Positions 18,301 to 26,339 of a stretch of 55,832 bases of DNA are shown here, one piece after another (position 1 is the first letter of the stretch; each line of letters starts with the position of its first letter). The stretch is from Acidimicrobiia bacterium. Its GTDB lineage: Bacteria > Actinomycetota > Acidimicrobiia > Acidimicrobiales > CATQHL01. The position numbers and the translations under genes are program-made. The notes below the pieces were generated by a model, which saw nothing but the letters and a program-made list of their open reading frames with translations, searched no databases and was not told the DNA's origin. Where the stretch lies: positions 1 to 55,832 of the forward strand of contig VXXM01000016.1 in the NCBI GenBank assembly GCA_009835395.1, given 5' to 3'.

Positions 18301-19724
18301 CAGCCCTCGGGCCGGCTCATGAGCGCAGGGTCGAACCCCGCCTCGGTAAGCCTGCGGAGCGTCGGCTCTGCCCTCAACGGCTCACCCGACGGCACCGCCC
18401 AACCGCCCGGAGACGGGCGCCAGACCTCATTGGAGAGCACGTGGGTGTCCGTCGAGCCGACCACCTCGCGGATGCTCGTGATCCGCCTCGTCCCGCCGAT
18501 CGCCTCGACGTGAACGACGAAGTCCACCGCCGATCCGACGAGCCGGTAAGTGAACGCCCGGGAGAACTGCTGAGGCGTGAGAGAGGCGTACATGGTGAGG
18601 CGCTCGAATGCCTCGGCGGTGCTGTTGGCGTGGATGGTGCACAGCGAGCCGTCCTGGCCCGAGGTCATGGCCAGCAGCATCCCCAGCACCTCCGGGCCGC
18701 GCACCTCGCCCACGACGATGCGGTCGGCGTGCATGCGCAGGCACTCGCGCAGCAACGCCTCCAGCGGGAACGCCCCTGCGCCCTCCACGTTGGGGGCGCG
18801 GGCCTCGAGGACGCCGATGTCGGGATGCAGGTCGGCATAGTGGTGCAGGCCCAGTTCCAGTTCGTCCTCGACGGTGATGATCCGCTCTTGCGGCGGCACC
18901 TCGTTCAGCAGGCTCCGCACGAGGGTCGTCTTGCCGGCCCCCATGCCCCCGCACACCACGATGTTGAACCCGGCGCGCACTGCGGCGCCGAAGAACGACT
19001 CGATGGCGCGGTCGAACATGCCCGACCCCCGCAACTCCGACAGCCGCGCCAGGTCGGGGTCGTGCAGGCGGATGGTCACCATCGGCTCCAGCGACACCGC
19101 CATGACCGCGTGCAGCCGGCCGCCGTTGGGCAGGCGCATGTTCAGCACCGGTGAGGACACGTCGAAGCGGCGGCCGCTGCGGTCCAGCGTGGCACCGACC
19201 CAGCGGATCTGCTCGATGAGCTCGTCGTTGCTGGCGGCCACCGGCTCGCCCCGGCGCTTGTTGCCGCGGCGGTCGACCAGCCAGACGTCGTCGCAGCCGT
19301 TGATGTGGATGTCGGTGAGGTCGGGATCGTTCAGGAATCTCTCCCACGGCCCGGTGCCGAAGGCGTAGGCCAGAGCCGCGCCCGCCAGGCGCTCCTCGGC
19401 TGCGGCGTCGAGCATGGGCGCCCCGATCACCAGGCGGTGCTGGGCGAGGCTCAACATCCAGTCGGCGATGACCGCCCGGGCCCGCTCCCGGCGCTCGGCG
19501 TCGCCCGGACGCCGCCCGGCTCGGTTCTCCTGCTCGATCCAGACCGCCAGTTCGCCGCGCAGGTGCTCCAGGAGCCCCTCGAGCAGGTCCTCCGGCGGAC
19601 TCTGGTCGCCGTCACCCTCCCGGCTCCGGCGGGGAGTTGCGGGAATCGCCTCAGGTGTGGGGCGCGCCGGGTCCGCCGGGGGTGACCCGGGATGCTCGCC
19701 GGCCGGTCGGGGGAGGGCGCTCAC
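18288..19724 (-). CDS. cpaF: CpaF/TadA pilus-assembly ATPase
   Basis: 478 residues. Walker A is GGMGAGKTT at 259-267; the Asp/His boxes of secretion ATPases follow (TVEDELELGLHHYADL; IVVGEVRGPEVLGML; CTIHANS). The hexameric motor powers assembly of the Flp pilus. An N-terminal 45-residue Pro-rich stretch precedes the conserved part. GTG start overlaps the TadZ stop. Confidence 0.93.
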   Translation of the reverse strand: MSALPRPAGEHPGSPPADPARPTPEAIPATPRRSREGDGDQSPPEDLLEGLLEHLRGELAVWIEQENRAGRRPGDAERRERARAVIADWMLSLAQHRLVIGAPMLDAAAEERLAGAALAYAFGTGPWERFLNDPDLTDIHINGCDDVWLVDRRGNKRRGEPVAASNDELIEQIRWVGATLDRSGRRFDVSSPVLNMRLPNGGRLHAVMAVSLEPMVTIRLHDPDLARLSELRGSGMFDRAIESFFGAAVRAGFNIVVCGGMGAGKTTLVRSLLNEVPPQERIITVEDELELGLHHYADLHPDIGVLEARAPNVEGAGAFPLEALLRECLRMHADRIVVGEVRGPEVLGMLLAMTSGQDGSLCTIHANSTAEAFERLTMYASLTPQQFSRAFTYRLVGSAVDFVVHVEAIGGTRRITSIREVVGSTDTHVLSNEVWRPSPGGWAVPSGEPLRAEPTLRRLTEAGFDPALMSRPEGWWDR

Positions 19725-20479
19725 GTGACCGCGGGGCGCGACGGCACCGGCGTGCCGGCCGAGCAGAGATGGACCAGCAGATCGGTGACCGGTCGGACCG
19801 TGCGCGCCAGCGGCGACCGCCGCAGCGCCCGCTCGCGCCCCCCGTCGCGGGCCAGCGCCGCGGCGCCACGGGAATCGCCGGCCACCGCGGCCAGCACCCG
19901 GGCGCGGTCGCCGGTGGTCTGGCGCAAAGCGGCATCGATCTCGCCGAGCGGATAGGAGCCATCCCCGACCACCACCGCCAGCAGCGGCCGCTCGGCCGAC
20001 AGATCCCCGGCTCGCTCGAGCAGCACGGCGAGGCTCTCGAAACGCGGCCGCACCATCACCACGACGAAGTCCGCCGGCTCGTAGAGCCGCGGCGGCGTCT
20101 CGGATCCGCGCAGGCGGCCGGCGTCGACCAGGAGGTCGGTGTCACGCAGGCTCCGATCCAGTTCCCCGAAGTCGACCTTCTCGAGAGCGCCGCGGGTGGC
20201 CGCGCCGCCCGGCGCCACCAGCACCGGCGGACCGCCCGGCAGGCGCTGGCAAGCCGACCAGAATTCGGCCTCGCTCACACCGTGACGCGACACCGCGGCG
20301 AAGCTCACGAGGCTGGGGTGCTCCGGATGCAGTCCGAAGCGCGCGGCCACGGTGCCGCCGTCGGTATCGGCCTCGATGAGGGCGACCCGGCGGTGGCGCG
20401 GCCACTGGTAGGCGACGCAACTGGCCAGTGTCGTCACCCCCGGCGCGTCCTTGAGGGATCCGAACAACACGAGGCTCAC
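19721..20479 (-). CDS. TadZ/CpaE-like MinD-family ATPase-like protein
   Basis: 252 residues. The start LFGSLKDAPGVTTLASCVA is a deviant Walker A of the MinD/ParA class as used in actinobacterial Tad loci, followed by ALIEADTDGG. It probably places or recruits the CpaF machine. GTG start at 20479 overlaps the SAF-gene stop; a longer open frame to 21334 is only antisense-style overlap of that gene. Confidence 0.75.
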   Translation of the reverse strand: MSLVLFGSLKDAPGVTTLASCVAYQWPRHRRVALIEADTDGGTVAARFGLHPEHPSLVSFAAVSRHGVSEAEFWSACQRLPGGPPVLVAPGGAATRGALEKVDFGELDRSLRDTDLLVDAGRLRGSETPPRLYEPADFVVVMVRPRFESLAVLLERAGDLSAERPLLAVVVGDGSYPLGEIDAALRQTTGDRARVLAAVAGDSRGAAALARDGGRERALRRSPLARTVRPVTDLLVHLCSAGTPVPSRPAVT

Positions 20480-21270
20480 GAGGCCACCTCGGCGAGGCGA
20501 GGACCGGCCGCCGTGGCCGCAACAACCCGCGGTGCCGCGGCTCTCGGCACCAGCAGGGATACGAGCGCGTCGCTGCCTTCCCCGCTGCCGAGCCACAGCA
20601 TGTCGAAGACCTCCACGCCGGACACCACGACCGGGTCGTCCCAGCCGACCAGCGGCTCGCTGGTCAGGAGGTCCACGACGTCGCCGACCGCGAGCGTGCT
20701 CACCGGGTACCGTCCGGCTCCGAGGCGCAGACCCACCACCGCGTAGTCGGGAGGGATGGCGGACCCTGACTCCAGCAGCGAGCCGCTCACGAAGCCGCCC
20801 GCGTTGGTGCCGAACGCCACCGTCCGTCCCACCACGTCGTCGGCGGCGGCCACGTCCACCACGTCGACGGGAGTGTCGCTCTCGATGCTCGCCACCGTGA
20901 GGTCCTCCGGCGCCACCACCTGCCCCCTGCTCATGTCGTTCGCCCACACCAGCACCGCGGCGCGCGGTGGCTGCCGGCCGGCCAGCGTCAGCGCGCCGAT
21001 CGCCCCGAGTCCGATGAGAACCACCCCGACCGCCAACTCGGGGACCCGCCGCCGCACGGCGCGCCCCGGCGCGCTCGGGGATCCCTCCGCCGGGCTTCGC
21101 AGAGGGTCGCCGGACCCGGCGATCCGCCCGTCGCCGGGCGCCCCGGCCGGCTGCGGAGCGCTCGACGCCGCCGGCGCGTCCGGGGCCGCGGGGCCAACCG
21201 GGCCGCGGGAGGCCGACAGACCTGGACCGGCGAGTGACGAGCCTGCTCGTGGCGGGTTGCTTGACGACAC
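20476..21270 (-). CDS. CpaB/RcpC-like protein with SAF domain
   Basis: 264 residues from a GTG at 21270, chosen because AGAGGAGGT stands eight bases upstream; a start at 21339 lacks this. A Pro/Ala/Ser-rich cytoplasmic tail, one membrane helix (LAVGVVLIGLGAIGALTLAG), then a SAF domain (VLVWANDMSRGQVVAPEDLTV, quoted here as its core VVAPEDLTV). CpaB-type proteins sit outside the membrane around the pilus channel. First gene of the Tad operon. Confidence 0.78.
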   Translation of the reverse strand: MSSSNPPRAGSSLAGPGLSASRGPVGPAAPDAPAASSAPQPAGAPGDGRIAGSGDPLRSPAEGSPSAPGRAVRRRVPELAVGVVLIGLGAIGALTLAGRQPPRAAVLVWANDMSRGQVVAPEDLTVASIESDTPVDVVDVAAADDVVGRTVAFGTNAGGFVSGSLLESGSAIPPDYAVVGLRLGAGRYPVSTLAVGDVVDLLTSEPLVGWDDPVVVSGVEVFDMLWLGSGEGSDALVSLLVPRAAAPRVVAATAAGPRLAEVAS

Positions 21271-21508
21271 CGTCGCGACCTCCTCTGCGCGCACGACCGC
21301 TCGGGCTGCCCAGAGGACTGCAAGAGGTCCGCACGGCACCGCGCTGCGCTGTGCCGCCGGAAGATCGGCTCGACCGCCGCCGGAGGAAAACGGGAAGGCG
21401 GGGCCTCCAACTGCCCGACCGTCAGCCGCCTCTGCGGATTCGCTGCGGTTCGAGCGGACTGCAGACTAATCGGAGAAATCTGAAATCACAAGAAATTATT
21501 TCAAGATG

Positions 21509-21537
21509 TTGGAATCAACTCTCGCCGGGCCTATACC
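21509..21537 (+). promoter_or_regulatory. Candidate promoter for the prepilin peptidase
   Basis: TTGGAA (21509-21514) and TATACC (21532-21537) are 17 bases apart, a canonical sigma-70-type spacing, in an AT-rich island unlike its surroundings. Only five bases separate the -10 box from the ATG at 21543, so the transcript would start at or next to the start codon. Confidence 0.5.
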
Positions 21538-21542
21538 GAGGC

Positions 21543-22085
21543 ATGGCCAGGCATCGACTCGCCGCAGCGGCGGCCGCTCTCGCCGGCGGCACTGCCGCCC
21601 GGTTCGCCGACATCGAGCGGCTGCTCTTCATCGCCTGGCTGGCGGCACTGGCAACCCTCTCGTGGCACGACCTGCGCACCCGGCGCATCCCCACCGCCAT
21701 CGTCAACCCCGCCACCGCCGTGGGGGCCGCGACCCTGGCCGGCGCGGCGTGGCGCAGCGGCACCCCTCTGCGGCTAGGAGTCGCGGCGGCGACGGCCGCC
21801 GGCGCCTACGCGGCGTTCGCGGCGCTGCACGCCCTCAACCCCAAGGGCCTGGGCTACGGCGACGTGCGGCTCAGCGGCCTGCTGGGGCTGTTCCTGGGTT
21901 GGCTCGGTCCCGCCGCCATGGCGACCGCCGCGCTGGTGGGCGCTCTCGGCACCGGCGCCGCGGCGCTGGTCCTGCTGGGGCGGCGACGGGGCCTCGGGGC
22001 GACTCTGCCCTTCGGTCCCTTCCTCGCCGGCGGGGCGGCCACCGTGGCGCTGCTGCACGCCGAGTCCCCGCTGGGCCTCGGCTGA
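21543..22085 (+). CDS. Prepilin peptidase (A24 family, TadV/CpaA type)
   Basis: 180 residues, about six hydrophobic helices. The two catalytic aspartates are visible in WHDLRTRRIP and in the GxGD motif of GLGYGDVRL. This membrane aspartic protease removes the leaders of the Flp pilin and TadE-like proteins at 15238-16379. It lacks the N-methylase domain, as expected for the short Tad-type enzymes. Read divergently from the rest of the Tad operon across a 270-base region. Confidence 0.88.
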   Translation: MARHRLAAAAAALAGGTAARFADIERLLFIAWLAALATLSWHDLRTRRIPTAIVNPATAVGAATLAGAAWRSGTPLRLGVAAATAAGAYAAFAALHALNPKGLGYGDVRLSGLLGLFLGWLGPAAMATAALVGALGTGAAALVLLGRRRGLGATLPFGPFLAGGAATVALLHAESPLGLG

Positions 22086-22187
22086 GGAACCGGCCCCGTG
22101 TGCTGTGCGGCAACCCGCGCTCGGGCCCGCGGACGGCCGGTGCCTCCGCCGGTCCGCAGCGGCGCGGTGCCCCGTGAGGGCGGCGGT

Positions 22188-23579
22188 TCACTCGCCGCGG
22201 CGCCAGACCTCCAGGGCGGCGCGCATGGAGGGCTCCAGCCAGGCGTCGAAGCGCCTGCGGGCCCCGGCCACGGTGTCGCGGAAGTTCACCTGGAACGGCT
22301 CGCGGGACACCACCTGGTGGTCGTAGATCTCCCCGCCCCGCTTGCGGTAGAAGATCAACACCCCGGCCACCACGCCCCGGAACGACTGGCCCACCGCATG
22401 GAACGACAGCAGGATCTCCGAGCGGCCGTTGGGGGTGTCCAGGCCGATGCGGTTCCAGGCGCTGAAGTTGCGCAGGTTGGCGAAGTAGCCCTGGCGCCGC
22501 ACGCCGTCGATCACCTGCTTGCGGTGCCAGTTGCGGCGCTCGGGATGGTCGGGGGGCGAGTAGTCGGCGAAGGCCCGGCGCTCGCCGCTGCCGTCGTCGA
22601 TGGCCTCGACGAGGTCGGCCTCGATGCCCGCGATCCGCGCCTTGGCGTGCCAGAAGACCTCGGTGGCCACGTTCATGGCGTCGGCGAAGTTGCGCCGCAG
22701 TCGCGACCCACTCGACCGGAACTGGTCGGAGATGACCGAGATCACGCCCGTGAGGTCGTCGGGCTCGCTGGGCACCCGGCCCAGCGTGCTGACGCCCTGC
22801 AGGAAGCTGCGGCGCTGGGAGGTGGCCACCACCTCGCGCAGCGCCGCCAACCCGTCGGCGTGGGCCACCGCGCAGGCGTCGGAGTAGGCGTTGCGGTCCT
22901 CCCGCCGCACCGTCAGCGGGAAGAGATCGGCCGCCATGAGGCTGTAGGAGGCGGCCGCCCGGGCCACCCGGTCGCTCAGGCTGCCGAAGGGCCTCAGCCG
23001 CCCGAGGCCGTGCAGCAACCAGGCCGCCACGAGCTCCGGCGCCGGCTCGTGGCCCGGCGGCGGGATGGCATCGATGATCTGCTGCAGCTTCTCGGCCGAG
23101 AAGCCGTCCTCGGCGGCGGGCGGCTCGTCGCCGGCGTGGAGCCGCTCCAGCTCGCGCAGGCGCCGGTGCAACTCCTCGAGCAGTTCCGGATCCAGCGGCG
23201 GGCGGGCGTCCTCCTCATCATCCAGACGATCCAGCAGCCACAGCACCACGTCGCGCAGCAGCGACAGGATCTCCACCTCCCACTGCTCCATGTCGGCGCC
23301 CGCAGCGTCCCTTCCGGCGGCGTCGAAGCCGTTGGCCGCCAGGCGGAAGGCGAGGCCCCGGTCCACGTCCACGAGCCGCTCGGCGAGGGCGACGTCCAGC
23401 GCCCACTCGCGGGCCAGCCTGGCCTCCACCGCCGTCAGCCCGTCGGGGTTCTCGTCCAGGCACAGGTCGCGGACGTCGGCCCACGCTTCAGCGATTGCGG
23501 CGCACTCGCCGCTCGGAGCATCCCACTCGATCGCCGCCGGATCCCCCAGGAGACCGCTGGCCGCTTGGCCATTGTTCAT
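22188..23579 (-). CDS. Fic-family protein with a degenerate active site
   Basis: 463 residues from the ATG at 23579 (AAGAGA about eight bases upstream; earlier in-frame starts at 23594 and 23606 lack a ribosome site). Residues 50-90 (AREWALDVALAERLVDVDRG) and 180-250 align by eye with large Fic proteins: AWLLHGLGRLRPF then DRVARA, FPLTVRREDRNAY. The catalytic loop, normally HPFxDGNGR, reads RPFGSLSDR at 196-204: the His is Arg and the Gly-Asn-Gly is lost, so AMP transfer is unlikely. The C-terminal 200 residues (from about 260) are well formed but unfamiliar. Divergent from topoisomerase genes, known targets of Fic enzymes. It could be a scaffold, a binding protein, or decayed. Confidence 0.65.
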   Translation of the reverse strand: MNNGQAASGLLGDPAAIEWDAPSGECAAIAEAWADVRDLCLDENPDGLTAVEARLAREWALDVALAERLVDVDRGLAFRLAANGFDAAGRDAAGADMEQWEVEILSLLRDVVLWLLDRLDDEEDARPPLDPELLEELHRRLRELERLHAGDEPPAAEDGFSAEKLQQIIDAIPPPGHEPAPELVAAWLLHGLGRLRPFGSLSDRVARAAASYSLMAADLFPLTVRREDRNAYSDACAVAHADGLAALREVVATSQRRSFLQGVSTLGRVPSEPDDLTGVISVISDQFRSSGSRLRRNFADAMNVATEVFWHAKARIAGIEADLVEAIDDGSGERRAFADYSPPDHPERRNWHRKQVIDGVRRQGYFANLRNFSAWNRIGLDTPNGRSEILLSFHAVGQSFRGVVAGVLIFYRKRGGEIYDHQVVSREPFQVNFRDTVAGARRRFDAWLEPSMRAALEVWRRGE

Positions 23580-23604
23580 CGAACGTCTCTTCATTTTACA
23601 GCAC

Positions 23605-23636
23605 ACGAAATAACTGTTCGTATACTGCGTATTATA
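23605..23636 (-). promoter_or_regulatory. Candidate promoter and dyad upstream of the Fic-like gene
   Basis: Read on the minus strand, a perfect TATAAT lies at 23631-23636, about 50 bases before the start codon, in a very AT-rich stretch of an otherwise GC-rich window. Just downstream of it is a short dyad, ACGAA (23605-23609) and TTCGT (23617-23621). I found no good -35 box at 17 bases. The remaining part of 23637-23853 holds no gene and should contain the topoisomerase promoter. Confidence 0.4.
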
Positions 23637-23853
23637 TTCTTGTACTTCCTGTTGCGATCGACAATGTATCAGATTCGTCGCGGCCGGTTTGAATCGACGT
23701 TCGCCGTCGAGCGACTCCGAGCATCACCCGCCCAGGTCGGCACGGGTGCTGAAATGGGCATGGATGCGGAACCGGGCCGCAGTTCGGGCCGAGCCGGCTC
23801 CACGGACCGCCGGTCCCGCGCCGGCACGAGACCGCTGAAGTGAGAACCCAGCC

Positions 23854-26337
23854 ATGAGCCCGCGACAGACCCTGCGGCCGGCGGCCGGCGCGCCGTTCGC
23901 CGGCGACATCATCGACACGCCCATCGTCGAGGAGGTGTCGGAGTCGTTCCTGGCCTACTCGCTGTCGGTGATCACCTCCCGGGCGATTCCCGACGTGCGC
24001 GACGGCCTGAAGCCGGTGCAGCGCCGGATCCTCTACTCGATGCTGCGCATGGGGCTGCGGCCCGACTCGCCGCACCGCAAGTGCGCCCGGGTGGTCGGCG
24101 ACACCATGGGCAACTATCACCCCCACGGCGACGCCGCCATCTACGACGCCCTCGTCCGCATGGGCCAGGACTTCAGCCGGGGCGTGCCGCTGGTGGATCC
24201 CCAGGGCAACTTCGGCACCCTCGACGACCCCCCGGCGGCCGCCCGCTACACCGAGTGCCGGCTGGCGGCGGCGGCCATGGAGATGCTCGACGAGTTGGAC
24301 GAGGACACGGTGGACTTCCGCACCAGCTACGACGGCGAGGCCTCCGAGCCGGTCTGCCTGCCGGGGCGGCTGCCGAACCTGCTGGTGAACGGCACCAGCG
24401 GGATCGCCGTGGGCATGGCCACCAACATGGCCCCGCACAATCTGCGCGAGGTGTACGAGGCGGTGCGCCTGCAGATGGCCGACCCCGGCGTGTCCGTCGA
24501 GGACCTGCTGGCGGTGCTCAGCGGGCCGGACTTCCCCTCCGGCGGGGTGGTACTGGACGACGGGCTGGCCGAGACCTACGCCCGGGGGCGAGGCACCATC
24601 CGGGTCCGGGCACGGGCCGAGATCGTCCAGGTGGGCCCCCGGCGGGAGGCCATCCGCATCCTTGAGCTGCCGTGGCTGGTGGGGCCCGAGAAGGTCGTGG
24701 GGCGGATCAAGGAGGTCGTCGGCGCCGGCCGGCTCGAAGGGGTCGAGGACGTCAAGAACCTGTCGGACCGCCACACCGGGCTGTGCATCCAGGTTGATTG
24801 CCGGCCCGGCACCGACGCCGCCGCCGTGCTGGCGAAGCTGTGGCGCCTGGCGCCCCTGGAGGAGACGTTCGCGCTGAACAACGTGGTGCTGGCCGGCGGC
24901 GTGCCGGTGACCTGCTCGCTGAAGGACCTGCTGAGGCACTACATCGACCACCGCCTCGAGGTGGTGGTGCGCCGCACGCGCTTCCGGGCGGCCGCCGCCG
25001 AGGAGCGGCTGCACATCCTCGAGGGCCTGATGATCGCCCTGGACAACATCGAGCGGGTGGTGGCCATCATCCGCGGCAGCGCCACCGCCGAGGCGGCCCG
25101 GGAGGCGCTGTGCGAGGAACTGTCCCTCAGCGAACCGCAGGCCGAGGCGGTCCTGGCCATGCGGCTGCGGCGCCTCGCCGCCCTCGAGCGTGATCGCATC
25201 ATCGACGAGGGCGACCGGCTGGTGGCCGCCCTGGCCGGGTACCGGGAACTGCTGGGGTCGGAGGCGAAGCGGCGGGAGCTCGTCGTGGCGGAGTTGGGCG
25301 AGCTGGCCGAGCGCTACGGGCGGCCGCGCCGCAGCCGGATCATCCCCGCCGTCGAGGCGGACGCCGCCACCGCGGCCGCGCCGGGCACCGCCGGCTCGGC
25401 CGGCTCGGGTTCCGGCGCCGCCGGGGAGGCGTGGCTGGTGACGCTGTCGAGCACCGGGCTGGTGGGCCGGTCGTCCGTGAGCGCCTCGCGGCGGCGCACC
25501 CTGGGCCGCCACGACCTGGTGCGCGCCTCGGCGCTGGTGGACGCCGGGAGCATCGTGTGGGCCTTGACCAGCGAGGGGCGCGCCGTGCCCCTGGCCGTCG
25601 GTGGCGTTCCCGAGGTGGCCGGGCGCAGCCGTGGCGGGCCCGGCGGCGAGGTGTTCGACTTGGCCGGCGACGAGCAGATCCGCGGCCTCGTGCCGGCGCC
25701 GGCGCGTGGCGGCGGAGGCGCCGCGGCGGCCGGCGACGACGGCACGGGGGACATCGTGCTGGTGACCCGGCGCGGTGGCGCCAAGCGGCTGGCCGTCGAG
25801 GAGCTGGCCGTCGGCGCCTCGGTCCCCGCCGCCCGGGCCGTCCTCCGGCTCGACGACGGCGACTCGGTCGTCGCGGCGTTCGGCTGCCCGCCGGGGGCCG
25901 ACATCGTGCTGATCTCCACCGACGGCTCGCTGCTGCGCACCGCCTCCGAAGGGCTGCCGCGGCGGCGCGCCGCCGCGGGCGGAGCCGGCGGGCTGAGGCT
26001 GCGGCCCGGCGCCTCGCTGCTGGGCGCGGGGGCGCTGTTCGGCGAGTCCTACGTGATCGTGGTGACGACCACCGGAGCTGCCAAGGCCACGCCCGCCGGA
26101 GACTTCACCCCCGCCGGCCGGGGCGGCATGGGCGTGCGCATCTGCTCGCTGCGCGACGGCGAGACGCTGCGGGACGCCTACGTGGGCCCGCTCGTGGACG
26201 TCTTCGTGCTCACCGGCGAGCGGCCCAACGCCCCCGACGGCGAGCCGGTGCCGTTCCCGCTGCCGCCCACGCGGCGCGGGCTGGTCGCCCGCTCGGGCCC
26301 CAAGCCGATGCTGGCCGCGGGCCAGAGGCGGTGGTGA
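23854..26337 (+). CDS. Type IIA DNA topoisomerase subunit A (GyrA/ParC-like)
   Basis: 827 residues. Winged-helix/breakage domain from about 35, with the catalytic tyrosine Y132 in AARYTECRL and the QRDR stretch HPHGDAAIYDALVRMGQ at 89-105. The residue matching E. coli GyrA Ser83 is Ala94. A tower/coiled-coil region ends near 495, followed by a Gly/Ala-rich linker and a beta-propeller-type C-terminal domain that lacks a recognisable GyrA box, so topoisomerase IV-like activity is more likely than supercoiling. Two bases separate it from the B-subunit gene, in the order A then B. Confidence 0.9.
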   Translation: MSPRQTLRPAAGAPFAGDIIDTPIVEEVSESFLAYSLSVITSRAIPDVRDGLKPVQRRILYSMLRMGLRPDSPHRKCARVVGDTMGNYHPHGDAAIYDALVRMGQDFSRGVPLVDPQGNFGTLDDPPAAARYTECRLAAAAMEMLDELDEDTVDFRTSYDGEASEPVCLPGRLPNLLVNGTSGIAVGMATNMAPHNLREVYEAVRLQMADPGVSVEDLLAVLSGPDFPSGGVVLDDGLAETYARGRGTIRVRARAEIVQVGPRREAIRILELPWLVGPEKVVGRIKEVVGAGRLEGVEDVKNLSDRHTGLCIQVDCRPGTDAAAVLAKLWRLAPLEETFALNNVVLAGGVPVTCSLKDLLRHYIDHRLEVVVRRTRFRAAAAEERLHILEGLMIALDNIERVVAIIRGSATAEAAREALCEELSLSEPQAEAVLAMRLRRLAALERDRIIDEGDRLVAALAGYRELLGSEAKRRELVVAELGELAERYGRPRRSRIIPAVEADAATAAAPGTAGSAGSGSGAAGEAWLVTLSSTGLVGRSSVSASRRRTLGRHDLVRASALVDAGSIVWALTSEGRAVPLAVGGVPEVAGRSRGGPGGEVFDLAGDEQIRGLVPAPARGGGGAAAAGDDGTGDIVLVTRRGGAKRLAVEELAVGASVPAARAVLRLDDGDSVVAAFGCPPGADIVLISTDGSLLRTASEGLPRRRAAAGGAGGLRLRPGASLLGAGALFGESYVIVVTTTGAAKATPAGDFTPAGRGGMGVRICSLRDGETLRDAYVGPLVDVFVLTGERPNAPDGEPVPFPLPPTRRGLVARSGPKPMLAAGQRRW

Positions 26338-26339
26338 GA

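Noticed and set aside
18441-19154. Plus-strand frame opposite cpaF
   Set aside because: Shadow of the conserved ATPase gene; low-complexity composition and no motif.
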